Positions 31,908-40,467 of a stretch of DNA of 40,467 nt are shown here, piece after piece (the first letter of the stretch is position 1; each line of letters opens with the position of its first letter). A program made the position numbers and the translations under genes. Origin of the DNA: Discostella pseudostelligera (lineage: Eukaryota > Bacillariophyta > Thalassiosirophyceae > Thalassiosirales > Thalassiosiraceae); assembly GCA_036940085.1 (NCBI GenBank), contig JALLBK010000355.1, positions 1-40,467 on the forward strand, in the 5' to 3' direction. The notes under the pieces are model-generated. The model was not told where the DNA came from. It did no database searches and saw only the letters and a list, made by a program, of their open reading frames with translations.

Positions 31908-33675
31908 CTACCCGAGGTATATCAGCACGAATGCTAATGCTGAGCTTGTAGTTTCCATAATGGGCCCCCCAAATGCTGGAAAATCAACACTATTCAATCG
32001 CCTCATGTGCAAGGAGTCCAATCGAGCATATCGACTCGGCAGTGATAAGAAGAAGGGACGATCCATTGGTAGAATTGGATATCGCAATCCATCAAAACGA
32101 TCGGGAGGTGCCATTGTTTCTCCCGTAGCGGGGACTACTCGAGATAGAAGGGAATGTGTTGGTAGCTTGGGTGGCACATCCTTTCGCTTGATTGATACTG
32201 CTGGTGTGGACGGGGAGAAGATTGATGTTGCGTTTGGGAAGAAAAATAAATCATCGATGGAGGGGGCAATGATTCGACAGACTATGGAGGCTGCTCGAGT
32301 TTCAGATTTGGTGTTGCTTCTTTTTGATGGACGATTGGGAATAACCTCGGATCTATTGGAAACAATACGTTGGCTGCGAAAAATTAATCATGCACCCAGA
32401 CCATTTGATCCGGATACAGACGACAACTCAGATTCTTCCCAGTCATCCACTCGTCGTCATCGTGAAATCGTGATTCTCGCAAACAAACTAGAGGGAGATC
32501 GATGGGCTTCCATGGATAGAGATCATGTACTGGACAATCTTGCTGAGATATCACGGGCTGGACTTGGAGACCCGATACCAGTCTCTGCAGAGCATGGTGA
32601 CGGTATAGCCGATATTGCCGTACTTATCGCAAAGTTGACTCGCGAGAAAAGGGCGAGACTTGGTTTACCGGAAGAATCTGATAGTGATGATGCAGGTGGG
32701 ATGAAGAAAACGGACAACGAGATTAAGCCGTTGCAACTTGCAATACTTGGGCGTCAAAATGTTGGCAAGTCTACCCTCGTAAACTCCCTTTTACGTGAAG
32801 AACGGGTAATCGCTGGTGAAACACCCGGCCTCACTCGCGATGCTATATCTGTACCATGGTATTGGAAAGGCAAGCCCGTTAAGATCGTGGATACGGCTGG
32901 TATACGACGAGGAGCAAAGCGCGAAAGATCAAATGAGATTGAAGATCTTGCCGTACTAGATGCAATGAGAGCCATGAAATTGGCCGATGTTGCAGTACTT
33001 GTTCTTGATGCACAGGCTCGCAATATACAACGACAGGAGCTTGCGATTGCCGATTCAGTTGTTCGTGAGGGTCGGTCATTGGTTGTGGCAGCAAACAAGA
33101 TGGATCTTATTATTGATGCCGATTACACTGCTCATGATTTTGCATGTGCCGTCCAGGATCAAATTGAGCAACGATATCCAATGCTACGAAAGACACCAGT
33201 AGTTGCTATGAGCTCGTTAAATGGGGAAAATGTCCACAAATTAATGCCTGTGGTTTTTAAGGCGAGAGAGCGATGGGCGCGTGTAATTCCCACTGGAATG
33301 CTGAATCGATGGCTGGAGGAGGTCGTGGATGAACACTCACCACCAATGCAACAAGGAAGGCCGACAAAAATCAAATACATCCTACAAACGAAAGGTCGAC
33401 CTCCAACCTTTTTGCTCTTTTGCAATGTTACTGAGCTGCCGATACCGTATCTCCGTTATTTGACGAGAAGTTTTCAGGATTCCTTTGATATGTTTGGAAT
33501 GGAGGTTCGGCTAGTTGTAAAGAAGAGCGCGGAGAACCCCTTTTCAAACAAATCAACCACAAATAAAGCAACAGGTATTGGTGGATGGCAAGGGAGGCAG
33601 AAGCGTTTCGTTGCCGGCTTAAAAAGGACAGGGTCGCCACTTCAAAAGGGCAAACGAACCCAACGGAAAAAGTAG
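31753..33675 (+). CDS. der: Der/EngA-type double GTPase, organelle-targeted
   Basis: ATG at 31753 (an ATG-ATG pair), 640 residues, no intron. Two tandem GTPase domains are present. The first has GPPNAGKST near 70, VAGTTRDR and DTAGVDG near 147; its NKxD motif reads NKLE. The second has GRQNVGKST near 332, ETPGLTRD, DTAGIRRG near 379 and NKMD near 448. A KH-like C-terminal domain (TKIKYILQTKGRPPTFLLF) completes the Der architecture. Bacterial Der acts in maturation of the 50S ribosomal subunit; eukaryotic copies serve chloroplast or mitochondrial ribosomes. The N-terminal extension is basic and serine-rich with a Thr run encoded by (ACT)n near 31877-31908, like a transit peptide. The first GTPase domain carries a basic insertion of about 30 residues after the P-loop. 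Confidence 0.9.
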
Positions 33676-33805
33676 TATGACGAGAATTTATTCGGCTTTA
33701 GGCTGCACTGATAAAGATTAAGCAACGGAATATGAACGTCAATTCTCTATCTAATTGTTAGCTCAACGTGCTCCGTATGAGCTCGCTACTCTATATATTC
33801 TCTAT

Positions 33806-35582
33806 TCAGTTGTTGAAGTTGAATGTAGCCATGGGCTGAGCACTGTTGGAAACGTTGCCGGGGCAATAGGTGCCGTCGAGCACTTTCTGCGGAACACCAA
33901 ATGAGAACGTGTTACCATTAGCATTGGGGGCGAGATTCTCATCTTCGATCTCATCATCACATCCAAAGTAAGTTTCGATAATATGGATCGCCTTCTTGTA
34001 GATATCGTCGTTCTCATGCTCCTGCAGGGCTTCAATCATTGAGAGACCGTCACACTCATCGACAAAGCTAACGTAGTCCTTCCCTAGCTTCATGCCCAGC
34101 TGAAGAATGCAATCAATGGCATCGAGTGCAACCAATAACATTTTGGTATCGTTGACGTTGAGAATGCTGCAGACTGAGTCGATAGCCCCGGCCTCAACTG
34201 CCGACATGATTTGATAGTCGTTGCCTCCGCTGGCAATATTGCTAACCACCCAAATCGCCTCCTTGCGCACTTCCCATTCAGAATGAATTGCCAAATGGTT
34301 GACCTGAAGCATGCACCCTTTTGTCTTCATAAGAGTCTTGATCTGTGAGTGGGTGCCGGCCGCGATATTGCTGAGTACCCAGCAAGCCTCTTGGCGAATC
34401 ATCCGCTTCTGACTATGGAGCAAGCCGAGCATCTGCTCCATCAATCCAGCATCAAGAACAGCTTGGGTCTGAGTGTCGCTACCCGAAACGATATTCCCCA
34501 CCGTTCTCAATGCGGGTGCTACCAATCCGGAGTCGCCGCCGAGCATCGCGATAAGTGTCTCCAAAAGTCCCTCAGCCTCGACCACGGACTGAATTCGCTC
34601 GTCGGCACCATCACTGATGTAACTGAGCGCCCATAGTGCATCTATCTTGGCACTTGATTTCTCTCCCTCACCCTTCAACACTTTGGCAAGGACGGGTACG
34701 GCCGGTGACACTTGATCGAGTTGTGGTTGGGGTTTGCCACGGCAAAAATTGGATAGTGCCCAAACGCAATTGTCGAAGAGCGGAGTATTGGCTGGCTGAA
34801 CGATGTTTTGTAGGATTGGATTCATAGCCCCCGATGAAAGAACTACATCACGTAATGCAGGAGTATCTCCGGCAACATTACCAAGACACCACGCACACTG
34901 CTCGCGAACCTCGGCGTCCGGTGAGCACAATAGTTGGGACAAGTACGGGACTGCGCCAGCTTCCACAATCACTTTCGTCTCGGATGTAGAGGCGATGTTG
35001 GTGAGCGCCCATGCCGTCTCGAATTGCACTTTAGGTTTGTCGTTGAGTTGGAGCATTTGCACAAGCGCAGGAAGCACACCGCTTGCAAGTACCGCATGGA
35101 CGGGAGGATTATGCTCGACACTTAATATCTTACGAAAGCCACGCGCTACCTCCAGAAGACCTTCATCGTCAATGTTGGGTTGTGAGAGGATGCTCATCAA
35201 TTCAGGGATGTCTGCCGCGGTGTATACCTTGCCGGAGTCGGCGCTATTAGTGTTTTTGTCGGTGTTGCTATCCATCATTGTTGAATTCACGGCCGAAGGA
35301 AGAGCGGCGACAGTCATTGCTCGGCGTTTGCTAGCGATGCCCTCATCTTTCTTGCTCTTGCGTAGTGAGATGGTGGTTTCATTGCGGCGTCGGCGAGTCT
35401 CCTCGGTGTCGAGACCCTTTTTAAAGTCGCTCCTGCGTGAATTTTCTGGTGAAGAAGCAGGATGTTAGGCTCGGCAAACGAAACGATGAAATGAGCACCA
35501 ACACAACCATATTGGAGCGTCGTCGATCACCCATTCCACTGATTTCTTCACGAAGGACTCTCTCGAACTTACCGCGATTCAT
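33806..35582 (-). CDS. Importin alpha (karyopherin alpha)
   Basis: Two exons: a 10-base exon 35582-35573 carrying the ATG (M-N-R plus one base) and 35445-33806, across an intron at 35572-35446 (GTAAGT..CACCAG); 549 residues. Exon 2 opens with the importin-beta-binding domain: RRSDFKKGLDTEETRRRRNE, then LRKSKKDEGIASKRR. Armadillo repeats follow with the signature tryptophan-asparagine positions: FETAWALTNIAS, EQCAWCLGNVAG, DNCVWALSNFCRG, IDALWALSYISD, QEACWVLSNIAAG, KEAIWVVSNIASG. These form the groove for classical nuclear localisation signals. The acidic C-terminus (FGCDDEIEDEN) fits the Cse1-binding end. It carries cargo into the nucleus with importin beta. It ends tail to tail with Der, 130 bases away. 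Confidence 0.94.
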
Positions 35583-36061
35583 CGTATCTTCAGTCGTCGG
35601 TCGATGTAAGTGTATTGAAGAGTCAGTTGTGAACGATGGACTTTTTGCTTTTGACTTTTATGAGTGAGATGATGACGATGACGATGATGTTGTTGATGGT
35701 GTGGTAATGATGTTGTTCGCCTGCTGTTCAATAATTCAGTCGCAAATATGGCGAGGGAAGTTCGAATTCGATGCTTTCCCACTTTTTTTCCCTCCGACCT
35801 TCGAGAAAGTGACCCTGTCCGATCCTTTCCGAACGAGAAAGCCGAAGAAGTCACAGGGGAACAAGTACAGGGAAAACACGACGTATTTTACGCACAGTAA
35901 CTAGATGCTGTGCGTGCATGCGTACGTACGAGAGCGTACGAGGCCAGAAAAACGTCCTGTCCGTCTCCCCTGTCCCCAGCCACCCAATCATTAACTTGCA
36001 CACTTGATTATCAAATGTTTAGGTAGCCAAAAATTACACGGGAAGTCGAGGATTTCCTCGT
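35583..36061. other. Region upstream of importin alpha, up to the tRNA
   Basis: Holds the importin alpha promoter, with a (GATGAC)n/(GATGTT)n-like repetitive stretch at about 35668-35715 and a CGTACGTACG-rich stretch near 35918-35940. No gene was seen. The base composition is ordinary for the gene-dense part of the window. Confidence 0.35.
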
Positions 36062-36145
36062 GCATACGTGGCCGAGTGGTCTAAGGCGTAGGACTTAAGA
36101 TCCTCTGTACATTTGTACGCGCAGGTTCGAACCCTGTCGTATGCA
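36062..36145 (+). tRNA. tRNA-Leu (anticodon UAA)
   Basis: The 7-bp acceptor stem GCATACG/CGTATGC is perfect, with discriminator A at 36145. The D arm is GGCCGAGTGGTCTAAGGC, also the internal A box. The anticodon loop CTTAAGA carries TAA. A long variable arm (GTAC..GTAC) shows the class II shape expected for leucine. The T arm CAGGTTCGAACCCTG is the B box. The anticodon stem has one mismatched closing pair and there is no intron. A T-rich stretch from 36158 (ATTTTTCCTTTTT) is a likely polymerase III terminator. The CCA end is not encoded, as normal in eukaryotes. Confidence 0.93.
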
Positions 36146-38906
36146 TGAAAAACCTTCCCATTTTTCCTTTTTATTATAGGGTGTTTGCACTGTATCCCCT
36201 ACCCCACCTCGAGTGAGTCCAGTTGGGCATGACCATTGGAAATTCACATCTTCCACTTGATATTTTGCAATCTGATGTAAACTCCTCCACTTTCTCAGCT
36301 CACAGAGGAGAACAAGATTTCCTTGATTCCTCTGAGGACACCACTGCTGCTGGTGTCCTCGGCCTCAGGCCTCACTCCTCGCAGTACCAGCAGCACCATG
36401 CTGGTGGTGGTTGGCAGTGGTGCTGGACCTGCTCTGTGCTGGGAGTGAGGAGAATGAGAGTGAGAGGGATCATCAAGATGTAGCATGGTTGTGGTGGGGC
36501 ATGGCAGCAACACTACCCAACACCCAGCATGGCAGGATTTACAATCACCGACAGGGCTGATGGACAAGTCAGATCAACGACGGAAGCCAGACTAGCTACA
36601 GGTCATGGGATATGATCCCTGATCTGTATTGAGGATGCAGTCTCATCCTGTTTCCATCACACATGGTGATGAAGGGGTACTTACACTGTTACTAGGCGCT
36701 CTGCTGCTCTGGCGGCCTTGCTGCGGTGTAAAATGTGGCAATCTAAAAGATCCTCGGTCTTCTAGCCAAGTAGTACTGGTAAAATTATTAAGATTATTAT
36801 TATTATTATTGCACTAGCTCCTGCTGCAAGTGGCTGCGAGCTACTGGCTGATACTATGACAAGCTTCTGATGATGCTGAGTGAACAAGAATAAAGCTAGT
36901 ATTGGTGGAGGTGCAAGGTGCAGCAGACAGGAGAGGAGGAGGAAATGCAGGAGGAGGGAGGAGGAGATAGGAGGTCATAGAGGAGGAGAATACTATGAGC
37001 TCCACTTGTTATTTTGCGTTATGTGGTTGTTTGCTAAACTCCTCATGATGTCTTCCATACTTCTTCAAACTCACCTTCTTCTTGTGCCTGTGATAAACAA
37101 TGTTACATGTTACAAGTAGGGATATCACTATGTCACAGCATACTATAACCATGGGCTTGCATTAGCAGAGGAGGAGTGTGAGGCTGAGGCGGGAGCACTG
37201 AGAAAGAGCACAAAGAGCCACAACCACAAGTTGCTAACAACAATGAGGAAGAGGAGCAGTGGTGATTCAAGAAAGTACAAGAAGCTACTTAGGATGAGGC
37301 AAGGAGAGACTGGGAGTCCTTGGGAGTGATTTCATGAGGAGGAAGCAACTAGTAGTAGCTGTGGAAAGTGCTGATACAAGCTATACAGGAGAAATGCAAC
37401 AGTAGCAAGCCAAGAAGGGGAAGAATGCAACAGTGGTTATCTGCTGAGTGAGCAGAGTTAGCTGCATTTCTGCTGATTCAAGCTGAGTGATGAGGAGTGA
37501 CCAAGAATTGGTAAAGTAATGGGGGTAGTCTTTCTGCTCTAGTGTGTGGTGCTAGAGGACAGAAGTTATCCATCGGTAGGCTTTTATTTTAGTGTATTAG
37601 ACCAAACTCATGAGTTTCGATCATTCTCATCAGTGGTTTTATGAACACAAGACAGCGATTTCATGAAGTAACAGGCATGTACTTCGTTGCAAGAGAGAGG
37701 ATTGTTTGGGCTTCCTCCAAAAATTTGGCACACCATTTGGAGATGGTGCCATTGTACTATGTATATGCATTTTCAAAAAACAGAAAGGAACGGTCACATC
37801 AAGAAAGTGAAAGCTGACCCAGTGCACTATTTGAGAAACAAGACGTCTGTACCAGTGTTCTCTGAAAAGGTGTTGTTGGATTCAATTCGTGAATTGTATC
37901 CGGAGCTCAAATGCAACTTAAAACTAGAGTTCCTCACACAAACAAATCCACAATCCAGCAAGCTTTTTTGTATCTACAGTATGTACGAATAGGAACTCAG
38001 TACAAGTTTGAACTGTTTCTTGTTTATGAGAAATACCTTACTGCAATGATTGAACTAATAAGCTGCATAACGAAACATTACATACATAACAAAAACTAGT
38101 CCAATAGTTGAACAATAGGAGCTTTTTAGTTCAATAAAGTAGTGAATTTCTTCATTACTGGATGCACATGATCATTGATTAAGAATTATTGTTAAGGATA
38201 AAACCAATTGGTTCTTTTGATGCAGTTGATTTTTACAATGATCCATTTTGTGATGTTGCATAAACAATGAGTGTCCGATTGCTCAAATGCATAACACAAC
38301 ACACCAATCCACTGCTTCAGCCATCTCAACAGGCAATGCTACTACCCTGACAATCCACCACACCCAAGAATCATTGACCCAGTATGACTCCACAGCATAA
38401 CTCTGTTGGAATTCATTTTTGGCCAGTCAACCTCAGTAAACATCTCAAGAATACTATGATGTATAGAACAAGTGTTTACTGAGGAGGTGGGACAGCAGAA
38501 TATGTACAGTTGTTTGACAGACTTCTTCCTCCACTCTCACTAACAAGAACAAGATTGCTTTCCTCTGACACAACTGGTGACCTCTACTGACCCCTTGTCA
38601 TTATAGCACTACTATGCTACTAATGCTGAGGACCCCCTCCTGCTCATGGCTCATGTGGTGGGAATCAGGAAGGAGGACAAGAATGAGAGTGAGAGTGAGG
38701 GGGATAATGCACTTCTGTTGTTGGACAGTTATGGGTTAGGGTTATGTTCTTGTCCTGGTGAACAAGGACAATGGACAATTGTATATTCATGCATCCACCA
38801 ACACTGTGGCTTGCACTACAAATTTTTTTCAAATGACCCACAAACACAATAAAGCTACTAGAGAAATGACAGTGCAATGCCAATTTGAACCTTAACGTTT
38901 GCTTGA
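36146..38906. other. Gene-poor, low-complexity region with possible decayed coding fragments
   Basis: No intact conserved gene in about 2.8 kb. The stretch 36320-37000 is rich in CTG/CAGCAGC and GGAGGAGGA purine runs, with an ATTATTATT run near 36790-36810. From about 37690 to 37992 (+) a 101-codon frame contains plausible protein text (KADPVHYLRNKTSVPVF, then LLDSIRELYPELKC). It has no recognised domain and may be a remnant of the same decayed element as the pseudogene downstream. The phrase AATGAGAGTGAGAG occurs twice (about 36451 and 38681), hinting at old duplication. Confidence 0.4.
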
Positions 38907-39674
38907 TCAGTTGATGCCTTCATGATGGCTGACGATCCATCCAATGGTTGTGACGGGTGCATCAGTAACATGCAGTGTGCCTCCGCCATCACTTTGTCTT
39001 TGCAATGATACCCCTATGATGCTCAAAGAGATTGGGCTCTGAAGCCATTGCATCAGACAGTGTCACAAGACCAACAGAAACAATACCTGTCGGCAATCAC
39101 CTCATCGGATATTATTCTTTGGAATCTTCGTGGTAATCCTGGCACACCAGGACATTTACAACTCATGTTTGGAGAGTTACTGGCAAAACAGAAGGTATCA
39201 TGAGACTTCAGAGATATGTGTTCTGCTCTCAATCTTGCTCCAAGTCAGAAGTACACATTGCATGCCAGGGCAAAGATGGTGCTGAATCAGTTGCTGAAAT
39301 ATATTGATTTGGGAGCTCGTGACTTGGTGTTATTATTCTTCGACAACATCAGATTCAAAGTACTTGGTCGGCAGGCATCGTATGATCAATGGATACTAAT
39401 TAATATTGTTGTCATCCCCGAGAATGATTTGAAGACAGCAGATTCTATCAAGATGATGCACATTAACAAATATTGCGAGCGCTGGATCATGATTGGAAAA
39501 TTAAGGATATCTCTGTCAATGCTGCAATAGAATTGGCTCAGAGTATTGTCGGCATACAAGAAGTTAATTACAAGCGCCTCACTATTTGTGTTATGGAAAA
39601 CATACAATATGCACTTGATGTCCAGTGCAAACTAGGGATGGACAACCAGCATCAGTGCAAGATACTTCCTTGAT
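38907..39674 (+). pseudogene. Decayed gene of an unidentified, possibly mobile-element family
   Basis: One frame carries protein-like text from MMADDPSNGCDGCISNMQCA (ATG at 38922) through two in-frame TGA stops (39006-39008 and 39201-39203): DIILWNLRGNPGTPGHLQLM, then YTLHARAKMVLNQLLKYIDL, then DLVLLFFDNIRFKVLGRQAS and WILINIVVIPENDL. Near 39470 a frameshift moves the text to another frame (ISVNAAIELAQSIVGIQEV, then LTICVMENIQYALDVQCKL), ending at 39671-39673. Coding-like composition on both sides of three lesions marks a once-functional gene. I do not recognise the family. The acidic LLFFDNI block followed by conserved downstream text is in the style of multicopy element-encoded proteins, which is only a guess. 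Confidence 0.55.
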
Positions 39675-39897
39675 TTGATCAAATTGTATCAGTGGAGACT
39701 TGTGTCAAAATGGATGACTTAATGGCAAACAGTCATCCAATTTCAGCAGTGATGACATATCCAGATATCCATGAACATAGTACAATGATCCCACGGGATG
39801 AAATATCTGATAATGTTTAGAGTCTGTACACCAGAATGAGCAGTACAACTCAGTGACTGGATTGTAACATTCATTACTAAAATGAGTAGATGGAAGT

Positions 39898-40431
39898 TTA
39901 CCCGAAGGAGATCATGATCTCTTGGAGGAGATTTTGTTCCTTCTCAGTTGCTGATTGCACTCCGGCCTTCCTATGTCCACTCTTTTCATTTTCATTGTGT
40001 TCGTTCAGCTGTGCACCATCAGGAAAGAAGAGAATATCCTCATCATCAACAAATGCAGGTGGTGTAATGTTCCCAGCGATGCTGCCGCCAACTCTACTTG
40101 TGCAATGACTGAGCAAGGCCGACAATACGACTATGTCTTCAGCCTGATCTCCACCAGGGTTGATGTTTTTTATCAATGGCCTCTCCAGTAGTGATTGATT
40201 GGCACCTCCTCCATTCAATGGTAATTGTTGAACATTTGATAGAGTTAACATCATTGTTGTTGAAAAAGCATCTCCCAAGTCAACTCCTGGCTCAGGTTGC
40301 ATGACTGTAGCTACCTTAATGCATGTCTGCTCTGCACTGGAGATTAGCCTATTCACAATGTGATTGTTGAGGTGGCAGATTGTAGCTAGGTAAGATCCCG
40401 TACCGTACGAGAATCTACGTACACGGGTAAA
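39898..40431 (-). CDS. Hypothetical protein, possible 3' exon of a gene starting beyond the window
   Basis: Open from a TAA at 40434-40432 down to a stop at 39898, about 175 codons, with no ATG in the first 65 codons. The text looks coding: FSYGTGSYLATICHLNNHIV, then RLISSAEQTCIKVATVMQ, an acidic FVDDEDILFFPDGAQLNE and a KEQNLLQEIMISFG end. No domain recognised. It may be a last exon, or another remnant of the element next door. The 220 bases between it and the pseudogene hold nothing clear. Confidence 0.3.
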   Translation of the reverse strand, partial: FTRVRRFSYGTGSYLATICHLNNHIVNRLISSAEQTCIKVATVMQPEPGVDLGDAFSTTMMLTLSNVQQLPLNGGGANQSLLERPLIKNINPGGDQAEDIVVLSALLSHCTSRVGGSIAGNITPPAFVDDEDILFFPDGAQLNEHNENEKSGHRKAGVQSATEKEQNLLQEIMISFG

Positions 40432-40467
40432 TTACCCCAGGTAATTTACCCACAGCCACGGGTAATT
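40425..40467. repeat. GGTAATTTACCC inverted repeats at window edge
   Basis: GGGTAAATTACCC (40425-40437) is itself nearly palindromic. GGTAATTTACCC (40440-40451) is the reverse complement of its first 12 bases, and a further ACGGGTAATT (40458-40467) starts a third unit cut by the window end. It looks like the start of a repeat array or an element terminus. Confidence 0.6.

Noticed and set aside
36223..37119. Plus-strand frames of 62-86 codons in the gene-poor region
   Set aside because: They are low-complexity translations of CTG/GGA-rich DNA with no domain and no start context.
38904..39203. Three in-frame TGA codons (38904, 39006, 39201) suggesting TGA recoding or a selenoprotein
   Set aside because: Other genes here (for example the first gene, IFT88, Ubc13 and the OTU gene) end in TGA, and this reading frame also has a frameshift further on. 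Decay is simpler.
1..40467. Bacterial features such as CRISPR arrays, operons or prophage
   Set aside because: Spliceosomal introns, importin alpha, IFT88, RBR and E2 ubiquitin genes show eukaryotic nuclear DNA; no spaced direct-repeat array of CRISPR type was seen.

Overview
The window is nuclear DNA from a eukaryotic microalga, most likely a centric diatom (an inference; no species is named). Evidence: short spliceosomal introns with GT..AG ends (about 55 to 180 nt where mapped), genes on both strands with no operons, a plastid-type tocopherol prenyltransferase with an N-terminal signal/transit region, a diatom-style leucine-rich-repeat gene, and an intraflagellar-transport gene (IFT88), which fits centric diatoms because they make flagellated gametes.

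Layout. Positions 1-1149: 3' part of an SGNH/PC-esterase-like gene. 1327-3141 (-): membrane-associated RBR/RING ubiquitin-ligase-like gene with a one-base frameshift in its last RING. 3718-5101 (+): LRR gene broken by several frameshifts. 5238-9814 (-): OSCA/TMEM63/CSC1-like channel with an unusual coiled-coil head. 10148-11498 (+): homogentisate phytyltransferase. 11993-16285 (-): very long CXC (tesmin/TSO1-like) protein. 17391-17858 (-): Ubc13-type E2. 18246-19424 (+): two-WW-domain protein. 19501-20924 (-): SCO1 copper chaperone. 21320-22315 (+): second WW protein. 23111-25327 (+): TPR protein. 25361-26918 (-): SLC35C2-like transporter. 27586-29937 (+): IFT88. 30116-31318 (-): OTU-like protease. 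31753-33675 (+): Der/EngA double GTPase. 33806-35582 (-): importin alpha. 36062-36145 (+): tRNA-Leu(UAA). From about 36.1 kb to the end the window changes character: no intact conserved gene, low-complexity stretches, one clearly decayed gene of a possibly mobile family, and a palindromic repeat at the edge.

The genes do not form one pathway; they are housekeeping and organelle genes in head-to-head and tail-to-tail pairs. The best shared signal is regulatory. Several divergent promoters carry E2F-like GGCGGGA sites, and the SCO1/WW promoter has a fourfold array pairing CACGTGGCA with TTTGGCGGGA.

Assembly caution. Four of the five single N bases are flanked by perfect 64-72 bp direct repeats, the mark of contig ends that overlapped but were not merged. 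One duplicates part of a SCO1 exon and one lies in the LRR gene. Exon boundaries were worked out by hand from splice sites and reading phase, not from transcripts.
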